NCBI GenBank assembly: GCA_017464285.1
Contig: JAFUDT010000006.1
Span: 62,001-126,000 of the forward strand
Direction of reading: 5' to 3'
DNA from: Bacteroidales bacterium
GTDB taxonomy: Bacteria > Bacteroidota > Bacteroidia > Bacteroidales > UBA1402
DNA: 64,000 nucleotides
Under the pieces are notes generated by a model. The model had not been told where the DNA came from and did not search any database. It saw only the letters and a program-made list of their open reading frames with translations. This document shows, piece after piece, positions 34,320-44,426 of the stretch. Both the position numbers and the translations under genes were made by a program. Each line of letters opens with the position of its first letter. The stretch's first letter is position 1.

Positions 34320-37220
34320 ATGGTTATGAAGAGAGTAAGTATGAATGTGTTGGTGCTGTTGCTTGCCTGGGTTGTGTCCTTAGGGGCAATGGCACAGAAC
34401 AGCCGTGGTGCTGCCCAGTCTGCCCGTATACCGTCGTATCAGGTGACGGGGCGTGTGGTGGATGCAGAAACCGGAGAGGCACTCGAGTTGGTCAATATTA
34501 CTTTCAACGACAGAGAATTTTGGGCGGTTACCAACGAACATGGCCGTTTTTCATTGTCTCTGAGAAGAGGAACTTATACTTGGTCTGCCGCCTATCTTGG
34601 CTATGAAGAAGCCAAGGGGACACTGAAAATAGACGGTAGTCTCAGGCAGTATGAATTGAATATCCGACTGAGACCAAGTTCGCTGGCCTTGGACGAGGTC
34701 TCCGTTACGGCCAGGGAACAGGCCATGGGCTCTTCTTCGGTCATCGACCGTATGGCCCTGCAGCATCTGCAGCCCAAAAGTGTGGCTGAAATGCTGCAAC
34801 TGATGCCGGGCAGCGTCACCTCCAATCCTTCGGTGAACAGCGTGGCTCAGGCCAGTATCCGTGAGGTCTATGGGGATAATAACAACGCCCTCGGTACAGC
34901 TGTTCTGGTCGATGGCGCTCCGATTTCCAACGATGCTACCCTGATGACTTTCAATACGGCAAAAAGCAGCCTTTCAGGTGTTTCCGACCAATCTACCACC
35001 GGAGCCGGCGTGGATCTTCGGACAATTTCGCCGGACAATGTGGAGTCGATGGAGGTGATTCGCGGTATTCCTTCGGTGGAGTACGGCAACCTGACATCCG
35101 GAGCCGTTGTCATCAAAACCAAAAAAGGGGCGACTCCCTTGGAGGTTAAGGGGAAGACCGATCCAAGATCCAAAATGCTTTACGCCGGCAAGGGCTTTTC
35201 CCTGGGTTCCGGGACAACGCTCAACCTGGCGCTTGACTATACGTCGTCTTACAGTGATATACGTTTCAAGGCCAGAGGCTACGAGCGGATTACGGGTAAT
35301 GCCGGCCTGAGAAAGACTTTTTTCCAGGAACATCCGCTCAGTTTCAACGCCAATCTGGCCTATTTCCAGAATCTGAACACACGTCGTGTGGATCCACAGC
35401 AGATGGATTCTGAAAAAAGCGTAAGCGACAACAAGGGTATCCGTTTCTCTCTGAACGGAGACTGGAACATCAAGCAGCTGCTGGTATCCAACCTGTCTTA
35501 CAACCTGTCTGTCAATTACAGTCATCAGCGGGACACGAAAACAGAATGGATGATACTGAAAACAGGCTTGCAGCCTATCGGTATCTCAATGGAAGAGGGA
35601 GAGCATGAGGCCCCCTTCCTGCTGGGTAACTATTATTCAGATTATTATATAGACGGCAAGCCCTTGAGTCTGTTTGCCCAGTTGAAGGCAGCCAAGAATG
35701 TCATGTTCCGGGACGATCTGACTACGGCTGTCAAAATCGGTGCTGAATGGGCCTATGACGTCAACAAGGGGGAGGGACTGGTCTTTGATCCTTATTCTCC
35801 GCCGGTTATCAACGATCTTTCTACGGTTCGTCCGCGTCCTTATACTGATATCCCGGCCATGAACACTCTTTCGGGCTTTTTCGAGGACAAGACCATTTTT
35901 CCGATAGGCTCCACCAGTATGACTCTGCAAGCCGGTGTACGTGCCAGTAATCTGTTTATAGACCGCAGCTATCTGAATCGCAGTGATATATTTACAGTCG
36001 ATCCGCGTTTCAACGCTGAATGGCATCTGCTGACTCCTAAGAACAACCGCCTGCTGGACGATCTGAGCCTGACCGGCGGCTGGGGCATGACCTCCAAGAT
36101 GCCCTCTCTGGCCTATCTGTATCCCGACAAGGCATACTACGACGAAAAGTCCTTTGAAAGTATGGGACCGTACTTTGCCATTACCACCACCCGTATCCTT
36201 GAAAGCACTGTCAATGTGAATATCAAGCCCTCGCGGGGCAGAAAAATGGAAATAGGACTCTCGGCCACCAAGGGAAAAATGAACGGAATGGTGACCTTCT
36301 TCTATGAGAAATATACCGATGAGTTCAATTATCTGGCTTCGGCCCTGGCAGTACCTTACAGGAAATACCAGTTTGCCTTGCCCTCAAATGCCCAGAACCT
36401 GAGCTACAGCGGTGGCCAGATGCACTACACAGTAGATGACGTGGCCTATTCCGCCGATCCGACGACAGTGAAGGCCGACACGATGTTCCATACATATTCA
36501 AGACCCAACAACGGACGTAAGTCTGAGAAGATAGGTGTCGAATATACTCTGAATTTCGGACAGTTGCCATATATCAGGACCTCACTGGTCGTGGACGGCG
36601 CCTGGCTGTGGACCCATCATTACAACGGACAGAGCTATTGGGCAACGGTCAGTGCCCAATATGACGACTACTATCCCTATATGGTGCTTCGCCCCGGCGG
36701 TTCTGGCGGTATAGAGTCCCGTGTCAACACCAATTTCCGCTTCATCACCCACATTCCGCAGTTGAAAATGATCTTCACGACGACGGCCCAGGTGGTCTGG
36801 GCTGAGACCTCACAGACTTCTTTCGTGGATGAAAACGGTAAGGAACGCTGGTACGTGAGCGAGAACATGAGCGGCCAGCCTGTGCTGGCCATCGATCCGC
36901 TGGGCTATATGGACCGTGCCGGCAACTATTATGAGTGGAATACGGAATTCCGTAAAAAAGAATATGCCACCCGAGAGACGCAGCAGTACCACATGATCAA
37001 CAGGTACGCTTCCCTATATAATTTTGAAAAGGAAAAGTATCCCACCTATGCTATTTTCAACTTCCGGCTGACCAAAGAGTTCGGCGACCGCATGGAGTTC
37101 TCTTTCATGGCCAATAACCTGTTCAACACCCGGGTCATCCACAAGAACGTATACACCAGCGGCTATGTGCGCATGACCATCAATCAGTATTTCGGTGCAG
37201 AATTCAAAATTAAGATTTAA
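34320..37220 (+). CDS. TonB-dependent outer-membrane receptor
   Basis: 966-residue receptor. After a signal peptide (LVLLLAWVVSLGAMA) comes a carboxypeptidase-regulatory-like beta domain (QVTGRVVDAETGEALELVNI, about residues 40-125), a TonB-box-like EVSVTA, the plug domain (LQPKSVAEMLQLMPG ... MEVIRGIPSVEYGNLTSGAVVI) and a 22-strand-type barrel ending FGAEFKIKI with a terminal hydrophobic residue. It is not followed by a SusD-like gene, so it is not a glycan SusCD pair. Its partners are DUF4876 and DUF6850 proteins, which accompany this receptor class in Bacteroidetes. The cargo is probably a small cofactor such as heme, inferred from the HmuY-like gene at the operon end. First gene of a run of ten. 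Confidence 0.92.
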   Translation: MVMKRVSMNVLVLLLAWVVSLGAMAQNSRGAAQSARIPSYQVTGRVVDAETGEALELVNITFNDREFWAVTNEHGRFSLSLRRGTYTWSAAYLGYEEAKGTLKIDGSLRQYELNIRLRPSSLALDEVSVTAREQAMGSSSVIDRMALQHLQPKSVAEMLQLMPGSVTSNPSVNSVAQASIREVYGDNNNALGTAVLVDGAPISNDATLMTFNTAKSSLSGVSDQSTTGAGVDLRTISPDNVESMEVIRGIPSVEYGNLTSGAVVIKTKKGATPLEVKGKTDPRSKMLYAGKGFSLGSGTTLNLALDYTSSYSDIRFKARGYERITGNAGLRKTFFQEHPLSFNANLAYFQNLNTRRVDPQQMDSEKSVSDNKGIRFSLNGDWNIKQLLVSNLSYNLSVNYSHQRDTKTEWMILKTGLQPIGISMEEGEHEAPFLLGNYYSDYYIDGKPLSLFAQLKAAKNVMFRDDLTTAVKIGAEWAYDVNKGEGLVFDPYSPPVINDLSTVRPRPYTDIPAMNTLSGFFEDKTIFPIGSTSMTLQAGVRASNLFIDRSYLNRSDIFTVDPRFNAEWHLLTPKNNRLLDDLSLTGGWGMTSKMPSLAYLYPDKAYYDEKSFESMGPYFAITTTRILESTVNVNIKPSRGRKMEIGLSATKGKMNGMVTFFYEKYTDEFNYLASALAVPYRKYQFALPSNAQNLSYSGGQMHYTVDDVAYSADPTTVKADTMFHTYSRPNNGRKSEKIGVEYTLNFGQLPYIRTSLVVDGAWLWTHHYNGQSYWATVSAQYDDYYPYMVLRPGGSGGIESRVNTNFRFITHIPQLKMIFTTTAQVVWAETSQTSFVDENGKERWYVSENMSGQPVLAIDPLGYMDRAGNYYEWNTEFRKKEYATRETQQYHMINRYASLYNFEKEKYPTYAIFNFRLTKEFGDRMEFSFMANNLFNTRVIHKNVYTSGYVRMTINQYFGAEFKIKI

Positions 37221-37261
37221 AACAATAATCATTATCTATCAACCATTTTAAAATTAGCACA

Positions 37262-38530
37262 ATGAAAAAGCAAGTATTTTTCTTAGGTCTTTTGTGCGTG
37301 CTCTTTGCCTTTTCTTCCTGCGAGAAGAAAGTTGCCAAAAAGTACGTTGTGACTGTCACTGTCTCTGCTGACGGTGAATCCATCAGTGACTTGTCGGATT
37401 TCTCTCTGACGGCCCAGAATGAATCGGGTGTCAAATTGAATCCCGAGGAGGCGGATTCTGCCAAGTTTATCTTCACCTACAACCTGGTGGCCGGCACTTA
37501 CACCTTTACGGGTTTCGCCTCCAGCGATGAGTTCAACTTCAATGGCACCCAGCGGGTCATCGTTTCGGAAGATACGGAGACCTCGGTCGTCCTGACTCCT
37601 TCTGCCAAGCAGGCCAGCGGTATCATCTTCAAGGAAATCTATTCCTACGGTGTCGCCAGCTGGTATTTCAAGGATGCCTTCTACGAACTGGTCAACAACT
37701 CTGACGAGGTGCAGTATCTGGACGGTATCATCCTGGCCTGTGTCGATCGCGGCTTTGGCAGTGACCGTACCGACTGGATGGATGAAGAGGGAAATATCCC
37801 GGCCGATTTCTACCCCCTGGCCAACTATGTCATGCAGTTCCCGGGCAACGGGACTGAGCATCCCGTCCAGCCGGGTGAATCGATACTGATTGCCGCTCAG
37901 GCTTATAATCACAACACCTATGACGAGGAAACCCAAACTGGCCGTCAGCTGGGTGAAAACGATGCAGAGTCGCCTGCTGGTGACCTGAGCAAGGCCGATT
38001 GGCAGTTGTGGATTCCGACACAGGAAACTAACTACTATAATCCCAGCATCCCGACCCTTAACGTGATTAGCAACCAGGGTGGCGGTATTATGTTCATGCC
38101 GGCCGTATTCGGTCAGCCGCTGTTGCTGGCCAAGCTGCCGGAAGGTACGACCGCAGAAGCCTATGTCAACGATTCTTCCAATTATCATTCCTATGCCGGC
38201 AGTACAAAGGCCGTACTGGGGATTCCCGTTGACTGTGTGATTGATGCAGTTGACATCCAGCGTTGGGGCGAGAACTCTATCGTGAAGGTCTTCCATCCTG
38301 CCCAGGATGCCGGCTACACCATGGCCAACGGCAACGACGAACCGATGGAGAGCTTCGAAGACTGGTCTGCCTCTCCGCTCTACTGCGGCAAGAGCTTGAG
38401 AAGAAAATGCACTATGGTAACTACCGACCGTGCTTATTTCAAGGATACCAACAACTCGACCAACGACTTCATCATGGGTGGTCAGGTGGCTGTTCCCAGA
38501 AGAACTTTCACAGAACCCGATGCTGAATAA
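37262..38530 (+). CDS. DUF4876-family lipoprotein
   Basis: 422-residue lipoprotein with lipobox FAFSSC (Cys20). The segment VTVTVSADGESISDLSDFSLTA to residue 115 is an Ig-like or transthyretin-like beta domain, followed by the DUF4876 core that starts GIIFKEIYSYGV and contains YELVNNSDEVQYLDGIIL. The core has the look of a lamin-tail-like beta sandwich. Lipoproteins of this family are found next to TonB receptors and are candidates for a receptor lid or substrate-binding partner on the cell surface, which is inference. It follows the receptor by 41 bases and is followed by a strong hairpin. Confidence 0.85.
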   Translation: MKKQVFFLGLLCVLFAFSSCEKKVAKKYVVTVTVSADGESISDLSDFSLTAQNESGVKLNPEEADSAKFIFTYNLVAGTYTFTGFASSDEFNFNGTQRVIVSEDTETSVVLTPSAKQASGIIFKEIYSYGVASWYFKDAFYELVNNSDEVQYLDGIILACVDRGFGSDRTDWMDEEGNIPADFYPLANYVMQFPGNGTEHPVQPGESILIAAQAYNHNTYDEETQTGRQLGENDAESPAGDLSKADWQLWIPTQETNYYNPSIPTLNVISNQGGGIMFMPAVFGQPLLLAKLPEGTTAEAYVNDSSNYHSYAGSTKAVLGIPVDCVIDAVDIQRWGENSIVKVFHPAQDAGYTMANGNDEPMESFEDWSASPLYCGKSLRRKCTMVTTDRAYFKDTNNSTNDFIMGGQVAVPRRTFTEPDAE

Positions 38531-38545
38531 TCATTGAGACATTCC

Positions 38546-38583
38546 AAGCCGGGGAGCGGCGGCCTTGCTGCTCCCCCGGCTTA
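38546..38583 (+). other. strong hairpin inside the operon
   Basis: AAGCCGGGG-AGC and GCTCCCCCGGCTT pair into a stem of about 12 bp with a small inner imperfection, in the 102-base gap after the DUF4876 gene. The bases beyond are TTATTTGTC, not a full T-run. It could be a partial terminator or an mRNA 3'-end protector that makes the receptor and lipoprotein more abundant than the downstream proteases. Confidence 0.65.
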
Positions 38584-38632
38584 TTTGTCAGACTCATTTA
38601 TTTGTATTTCAAGATAACCCATATTAATCAGT

Positions 38633-40228
38633 ATGAAACAGTTACTTCAGGCTTTGATTGCTGCTGCTGCGTTGGCCGTCCCTGTTTGGGGGCAGAATAC
38701 TGACAATACTGCGTCCAATCCTCAAAAAAACTGGTATGAGGAGGAACTGTTTCTTCGCAATCTATCCTTCGGTTTTTCCAATCCGACTGAGATAGCCTCG
38801 AATCCTTATACTCAGTTGCAGAGTGCAAAGGCCTCCTATGCTCATGAGGAAGGTGATTTTAAGCCGATAGACGGATCCGGCTTTTCCAACCTGCTGGATT
38901 TCAGCCTGTATGGCACCAAAAAATTGGAAAATATCTCTTTCGAAGGGAGTATCGACTATTCTGTCCATGACTTGCAGAAGTCCCGGTGGAACGGTTCTGT
39001 ACTGCAGACAGAAAGGAATCCTTTTATTATGGCGGACTCCCTGGTCTATGACTCCATTCCGAACAATCCGAACCGGGAAATCTTCAATCTGAGAGGAGGT
39101 TTTGCCTGGCAGACGTCGGAGAAAACGATTTTGGCCTTACGAGCCAATTATAAAGTGGCCAGCAAAGCTGACCAGTCAGATCCGCGCATTGAGGCTCATG
39201 GCGCGAGAATCACACTGAATCCCGGAGCTGAATTTCTGTTGAGCGACCGTTTCCGTCTCGGTGTTTCCGCGACGGCCGAAATATATCATGAAGATGTGAG
39301 CTCTACTGTCGAAGACAACATTTTCCCCGAACATACGATAGTCTTCACGTTTATGGAACTTGGTCATTATGAGGTGAAAACCGACTATGACTACTACCGC
39401 CGCTTTTCAGGTCATGTCTATGGCGGCGCCTTGCAGGCAATGTTCCAGGGGGAAACAGTGCAGAACCTTGCAGAACTGAGCGGCAGTTTCAATCTTGAGG
39501 AGGCTATGGATGGTGGAACCAGCTTTATGAAGCGCGGTGGTGACTATGAGGAAATCCGTCTGTCTTTGAGAGACCGTTTCCAGATAAAAGGAGACGGGAT
39601 CCTGCATAATATTCTTTTGAACGCCGGTCTGCTGACGGGCTCTTCAACCTGGTACAAGCAGAATTCGACAGCCGATGCACTGGGTAACACTATTTGGAAT
39701 GTTATTTCTTCGGATGTTACCCAAATAGAGACGGATATCAAGGCTGATCTCGCTTACCGTATGGATTTGCTGCAGAATGATGTGTCCCATTTCACCGCCC
39801 GGCTCAGCGGCGGGCTGGATATGGTTACACTGGACGAATATCCCGATGGGTACTATGTCTATTATACCTTGGCCAATGCCGGCCTGCAGCTGACCAAGCG
39901 ATGGTACGGCGACCGTTTCTGTTACTCGGTCTCGGCCGACGGTTCCTATCATATGCCTTTGAGCGACCTGGATATGAGTCTCACGGTTTCCGGAAGGGCG
40001 GCAGAGCGCTTTAAGACCAATTATTTCATACCGAAATACCAGTATTACGCATCCGAATATGCCAATGCCGGCCTGTCGGCGGATGCCGCATACGCTATCC
40101 ATACTTCCGGCGGGTCCACCTATTGGATCAAACTGGGAATTTACGGCAAGTATGTCAAATATTTGGGTGACTATGCCCGTTTTGACGATCGCCAGTGCTA
40201 CGGAGCTAAACTAAACTTGATATTTTAG
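38633..40228 (+). CDS. DUF6850-family outer-membrane beta-barrel protein
   Basis: 531-residue secreted protein with signal peptide (LIAAAALAVPVWG). The body is made of alternating amphipathic strands, with aromatic residues at strand ends and a C-terminal YGAKLNLIF, so an outer-membrane barrel is likely. It matches the DUF6850 pattern: an NWYEEELFLRNLSFGF start, then SNPTEIASNPYTQLQSAKASY. These proteins are encoded with DUF4876 lipoproteins and TonB receptors. Role unknown; a porin-like or scaffold role is possible. It is separated from the first protease-like gene by 36 bases. Confidence 0.8.
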   Translation: MKQLLQALIAAAALAVPVWGQNTDNTASNPQKNWYEEELFLRNLSFGFSNPTEIASNPYTQLQSAKASYAHEEGDFKPIDGSGFSNLLDFSLYGTKKLENISFEGSIDYSVHDLQKSRWNGSVLQTERNPFIMADSLVYDSIPNNPNREIFNLRGGFAWQTSEKTILALRANYKVASKADQSDPRIEAHGARITLNPGAEFLLSDRFRLGVSATAEIYHEDVSSTVEDNIFPEHTIVFTFMELGHYEVKTDYDYYRRFSGHVYGGALQAMFQGETVQNLAELSGSFNLEEAMDGGTSFMKRGGDYEEIRLSLRDRFQIKGDGILHNILLNAGLLTGSSTWYKQNSTADALGNTIWNVISSDVTQIETDIKADLAYRMDLLQNDVSHFTARLSGGLDMVTLDEYPDGYYVYYTLANAGLQLTKRWYGDRFCYSVSADGSYHMPLSDLDMSLTVSGRAAERFKTNYFIPKYQYYASEYANAGLSADAAYAIHTSGGSTYWIKLGIYGKYVKYLGDYARFDDRQCYGAKLNLIF

Positions 40229-40264
40229 CCGCAGAGAATTATTATAACATATAACTATTTGCTG

Positions 40265-42430
40265 ATGAAGAAATTTTTTCTTCCGGTGATGGTGACCGCC
40301 TTACTGGCGGTTTCCTGTTCAAAAGAACAGACACCGGGTTTTGCGATTGTGATTGATCCTCAGAGTTATACTGAAGCAAAGACGGAGATAGACCAGTATC
40401 AGGAGCTTGTGTCCAGCCGTGGCCTGTATCCCATTCTGGTGATAGACGAGTGGGGCGTCCCCGACAGTATCCGGGCCAAACTCATCGGTCTGTATCAGGC
40501 CAAGTCGCATCCCATCGAGGGCTGTGTCTTTATCGGTGACATCCCGATTGCCCGTACGCGTGAAGCCCAGCACATGACCACCGCCTTCAAGATGGATCAG
40601 GACGGGCAGTTCGACCGCCAGGAATATACGGTGGCCTCCGACCGTTTCTACGATTCCTTCGACCTCGATTGGGACTATCTCGACCGGGATTCCCTCCGTC
40701 CGGAGTATTTCTATTACCGGCTGCGCTCGGATTGTGCCCAGGCCTTGCATCCGACGATCTATTCGGCCCGCATCATGCCCCGCAGCAACGACCTTGGCAA
40801 CAAGTATGACAAGCTTCGCCGTTACATGCAGCGGGTCAATCAGGCAGATTGCCGGAACGAGCCACTTGACAGAATGATGTACTTCAGCGGCTATGGCTAT
40901 GTCTCCGAGTCGGTTGATGCCCGTATCGACGAAAAGGCTGAGTTCTATGATGATTTTCCATGGATGAAACAGCAACAGTCGGCCATTACCTATATCGATT
41001 ACAAACGGGACGACTTTATCAAGAACCGTCTGATGACCGAACTGCAGACCACCGGTCTGGACTGGGCCGTGCTGCATCATCACGGCAGTCCGGACATCGA
41101 ACATTTGAGCGACTATCCGATGGGCGACGGCTATATGGCAGCCATCGACTGGTTCAAGGCCTATCTGCGCGGACAGGTGGTCCGTGCCCAGGCCCGGGGC
41201 CGCAGCATGGCCGAAATCAGGAAGTCGCTGAATGAGTACTACGAAATGACGATTCCCGAAGAATGGCTCATGGAAGGTAAAACCGTCGATTTTGAAAAGG
41301 AACGTAATCTTTATTATGCCGATTTTGCCTCGTTCCATCCGCAGGCTCGCATGGTGACCTTGGACGGTTGTTACAACGGTTCCTTCCACCAGGATGAGAA
41401 TATCCAGGAAGGCTATCTCTTCGGAGAGGGCAACGGAACACTGGTAGTGATGGGAAATACGGTCAATGTCTTGCAGAATAAGTGGGTCTGCCATTTTATC
41501 GGCTTGGTCGGTCTGGGCATGCGTACAGGCCGGATGGCCCAGCTGGGGGCTTATCTGGAGGCCCATGTTTTCGGTGATCCCACTTTCGCTTTCACTCCTG
41601 GAGGCGACTGCGGCTTCGATATCAACCGGGCCATGACCGGTGCTTCCGACGCTTTCTGGAAAAAACAGTTGGACAATGAATATCCTGCTGTGCAGATATT
41701 GGCCATGAACCGGCTGGCATCAAGCAGCCGGGGCAATTACTCAGACCTGATACTGGACAAGTTCAAGCATTCTCCTTCCGGCATTGTCCGTCTGGCAGCC
41801 CTCGAAGAGCTGAAGAGCTACCGTGACGACAATTACGTGGAGGCTCTGGCGCTGGGTATGAACGATGCCCATGAGCTCACTCAGCGTTTTGCCGTGATTC
41901 AGGCCGGTGACTGCGGAGACAGCCGACTGGTGGCTCCGCTGGTGCGGCTGGCATGCCGCAACATCCTGCCCGAACGGGTGGCCTATTCCATCTCCAGCGC
42001 TGTCCAGCTGATGGATTCCAGCCTGGTCATGCAGGCCTTTGACGAGTATTTTCCCACGCTCACTTGTTACAGCAAGGCCGACAGCGTAGGCCAGGCCCTG
42101 CGTGAAGAACTGCACACGGTATGCACCCGTCCGCTCAAGAATGTGGAAAATGTCATTTTCGACCCCAAGGCATCGGAATATGCCCGGGTGATGAGAATCC
42201 GTACCACCCGGAACTACAATTATCACATGCTGGTACCCCGTCAGCTGGAGTATCTTTCCCAGCCCGACAATGTCAAGATACAGACAGTCATGTGGGAGGC
42301 TCTGGGCTGGTATGAAACATCCTTCCAGGCACCGATGATAGCCAAGCTGGCTCAGCAGGTGGCAGCCGACGAGCGTTTTGACGCCGTGGTCCGCCGGGAG
42401 GCATTGAAGACGTATAATCGTGTAAAATAG
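40265..42430 (+). CDS. clan CD (gingipain/C25-like) cysteine peptidase lipoprotein, copy 1
   Basis: 721-residue lipoprotein (lipobox LLAVSC, Cys18). The first domain (about 25-260) starts PGFAIVIDPQSY and has VASDRFYDSFDLDW, SARIMPR and KLRRYMQRVNQAD. The second carries the candidate dyad His273 in AVLHHHGSPD and Cys369 in VTLDGCYNGSFH, each after a hydrophobic strand, as in clan CD. A stretch of about 55 residues with RGRSMAEIRKSLNEYYE lies between them. FGDPTFAF closes the domain. From about 460 the chain is helical with HEAT-like repeats (VRLAALEELKSYRDDNYVEAL). A TTG six bases before the ATG would add two residues and is not needed. The next copy starts five bases after the stop. Confidence 0.75.
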   Translation: MKKFFLPVMVTALLAVSCSKEQTPGFAIVIDPQSYTEAKTEIDQYQELVSSRGLYPILVIDEWGVPDSIRAKLIGLYQAKSHPIEGCVFIGDIPIARTREAQHMTTAFKMDQDGQFDRQEYTVASDRFYDSFDLDWDYLDRDSLRPEYFYYRLRSDCAQALHPTIYSARIMPRSNDLGNKYDKLRRYMQRVNQADCRNEPLDRMMYFSGYGYVSESVDARIDEKAEFYDDFPWMKQQQSAITYIDYKRDDFIKNRLMTELQTTGLDWAVLHHHGSPDIEHLSDYPMGDGYMAAIDWFKAYLRGQVVRAQARGRSMAEIRKSLNEYYEMTIPEEWLMEGKTVDFEKERNLYYADFASFHPQARMVTLDGCYNGSFHQDENIQEGYLFGEGNGTLVVMGNTVNVLQNKWVCHFIGLVGLGMRTGRMAQLGAYLEAHVFGDPTFAFTPGGDCGFDINRAMTGASDAFWKKQLDNEYPAVQILAMNRLASSSRGNYSDLILDKFKHSPSGIVRLAALEELKSYRDDNYVEALALGMNDAHELTQRFAVIQAGDCGDSRLVAPLVRLACRNILPERVAYSISSAVQLMDSSLVMQAFDEYFPTLTCYSKADSVGQALREELHTVCTRPLKNVENVIFDPKASEYARVMRIRTTRNYNYHMLVPRQLEYLSQPDNVKIQTVMWEALGWYETSFQAPMIAKLAQQVAADERFDAVVRREALKTYNRVK

Positions 42431-42435
42431 AGATA

Positions 42436-44421
42436 ATGAAAAACTTTTTGTTCACGCTGACGGCGGCCGTTCTCTTGCTGGCCTGCAACAGGCACGACCG
42501 ACCCGGTTTTGCCATTGTGATAGATCCGGAGAGCTATTCCCAGGCCCGGACCGAGATCGACCGCTATCAGCAGGTGGTGGAGAGCAGGGGACTGTATCCG
42601 TTTTTGGTGATCGACCGCTGGGGGGTACCCGACAGTATCCGTGCCTGCCTGATGGCGCTTCATCACGACCAGAAGCATCCGATCGAGGGCTGTGTCTTCA
42701 TCGGTGACATCCCCGTGCCGATGATACGTGATGCACAGCATATGGCCAGTGCTTTCAAGATGGACCAGAATGCTTTTCCGCGCATCGAAAGCAGTATCCC
42801 TTCCGACCGTTACTACGACAGTTTCGATCTGGAATTTGACTACCAGGGACAGGATTCTGTGCGCTGGTTCTATTACAGCCTGCGGGCAGACTGCCCTCAG
42901 CAACTGCATCCGACCATCTATTCAGCCAGAATCACTCCGCGCGACAACGAGCGGGGAGGAAAGTATGAAAAGCTGCGTCGCTATATGCAGCGTGTCAACC
43001 AGGCCGATGAGCGGCAGAACCGGATGGACCGTGTCCTGCTGTTCGGCGGTCACGGCAATGTGTCCGGCTCTTTCAGGGCGCGTACCGATGCCATCTATGA
43101 GTTCTATGAGCAGTTCCCCTGGATGCGCGACCGGCAACAGTCGGTCCAGTATCTTGACTATGCGCGTGACAAGTTTGTCAAGCGGCGACTCACGGACGAA
43201 CTGCAGCGTCCTGACCTGGACTATGCCCTGCTACAGCATCATGGTGATATTACCATCCAGTATCTGAGCGGCACCTCCGAGCGTTATGCCGTACTGAAAA
43301 CCTCTGAATTCCCGGATTTTCATCCGCAGACGACCGTGGTCAATCTGGATGCCTGTTATAACGGGGCTTTCCATGTGGATGACAATATTCAGGAGGCTTA
43401 TCTCTTCGGAGAGGGTAACGGTACCCTGCTGGTGCTGGCCAATTCGGTCAATGCCATACAGGACAAGTGGGCCAACCGCAACTCCGGTCTGCTGGGACTG
43501 GGTGCCCGGGCTGGCTATTTGATGAAATACGATGCTTTTATCGAATATCATCTTTTCGGCGATCCTACTTATGGCTTCACTCCTTCGGCCGACTGCGGTT
43601 TTGATGTGAACGATGCCATCCTGCATGCTTCCGACCGTTTTTGGCTGAAACAGCTTGACAATGAGTATCCGGCCATTCAGATGCTGGCCATGACCCGCCT
43701 GGCTGATAGCGGACGCGACTATTCCCATCAGATCTACGACCGTTACTGCAGTTCCGGCAATGGCATAGTCCGGGTGGCTGCCATGATGCAGCTGGCCCGC
43801 TACAACAATGATTGTTTCAAGGCCTGTGTCAAGGAAGCGCTCAACGATGAGCAGGAGATGGCCCAGCGCTTTGCCGTCCTCTATGCAGGGCAAAGCGGAG
43901 ACCCTTCCTTCGTGCCGGAGCTGGCGGCCTTACGCTGCCAGAACAACCTGTCAGAACGGGTGGATTTCGACCTGGACAATATCTTCCGTTCTTATGATTC
44001 CGCCTCGGTATACCGGGCCATAGACAGTACCTTTGCCCTTTGCACTTTCTACGCCAACCCGGACAGTGTCCTGGAACACCTGCATGGAACGCTGAAATAC
44101 AGTGCCGGCTATATGCCTTTTGACGTGCGTGAGGCATTGAACAGCGAGAACGCCTCCCAGCGTGCCAAGATGCTGTCTGTACAGACTATCAGGAATAATC
44201 CGCCGCATTATGCCCTGTCCTATATACTGGATTATCTGGCGCAACCGCTGGCGGAGGATTCAGTCGTCCAGAAAGCTGCCTGGGAATCTCTGGGCTGGTT
44301 CAGTCTCTCTTATCGGGGTAATGAAATCCGGGAGGCAGCCCAAAAAGTCTTTGAAAACGATGCTTTCCCCGCTTCCGTAAGAAATGAGGCCCTGAAAACC
44401 TATCACAGAATAATACAATAG
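42436..44421 (+). CDS. clan CD-like cysteine peptidase lipoprotein, copy 2 (shortened)
   Basis: 661-residue paralog with lipobox LLLLAC (Cys17). The dyad is kept as His269 in LLQHHGDITI and Cys307 in VNLDACYNGAFH. The roughly 55-residue helical stretch that separates these in the other copies is missing here, so His and Cys are 38 residues apart, close to the spacing of caspases and gingipains. The rest aligns throughout, including EGCVFIGDIPVP, YSARITPRDNE and the helical tail. The frame is intact, so this is a functional variant or a lineage with the insert lost, not a pseudogene. Confidence 0.75.
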   Translation: MKNFLFTLTAAVLLLACNRHDRPGFAIVIDPESYSQARTEIDRYQQVVESRGLYPFLVIDRWGVPDSIRACLMALHHDQKHPIEGCVFIGDIPVPMIRDAQHMASAFKMDQNAFPRIESSIPSDRYYDSFDLEFDYQGQDSVRWFYYSLRADCPQQLHPTIYSARITPRDNERGGKYEKLRRYMQRVNQADERQNRMDRVLLFGGHGNVSGSFRARTDAIYEFYEQFPWMRDRQQSVQYLDYARDKFVKRRLTDELQRPDLDYALLQHHGDITIQYLSGTSERYAVLKTSEFPDFHPQTTVVNLDACYNGAFHVDDNIQEAYLFGEGNGTLLVLANSVNAIQDKWANRNSGLLGLGARAGYLMKYDAFIEYHLFGDPTYGFTPSADCGFDVNDAILHASDRFWLKQLDNEYPAIQMLAMTRLADSGRDYSHQIYDRYCSSGNGIVRVAAMMQLARYNNDCFKACVKEALNDEQEMAQRFAVLYAGQSGDPSFVPELAALRCQNNLSERVDFDLDNIFRSYDSASVYRAIDSTFALCTFYANPDSVLEHLHGTLKYSAGYMPFDVREALNSENASQRAKMLSVQTIRNNPPHYALSYILDYLAQPLAEDSVVQKAAWESLGWFSLSYRGNEIREAAQKVFENDAFPASVRNEALKTYHRIIQ

Positions 44422-44426
44422 TACAG

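Noticed and set aside
34320-37220. SusC-type glycan receptor
   Set aside because: No SusD-like gene follows; partners are DUF4876 and DUF6850 proteins and an HmuY-like lipoprotein.
42436-44421. Copy 2 as a pseudogene
   Set aside because: The frame is complete, the dyad is kept and the gap is a clean in-frame loss.
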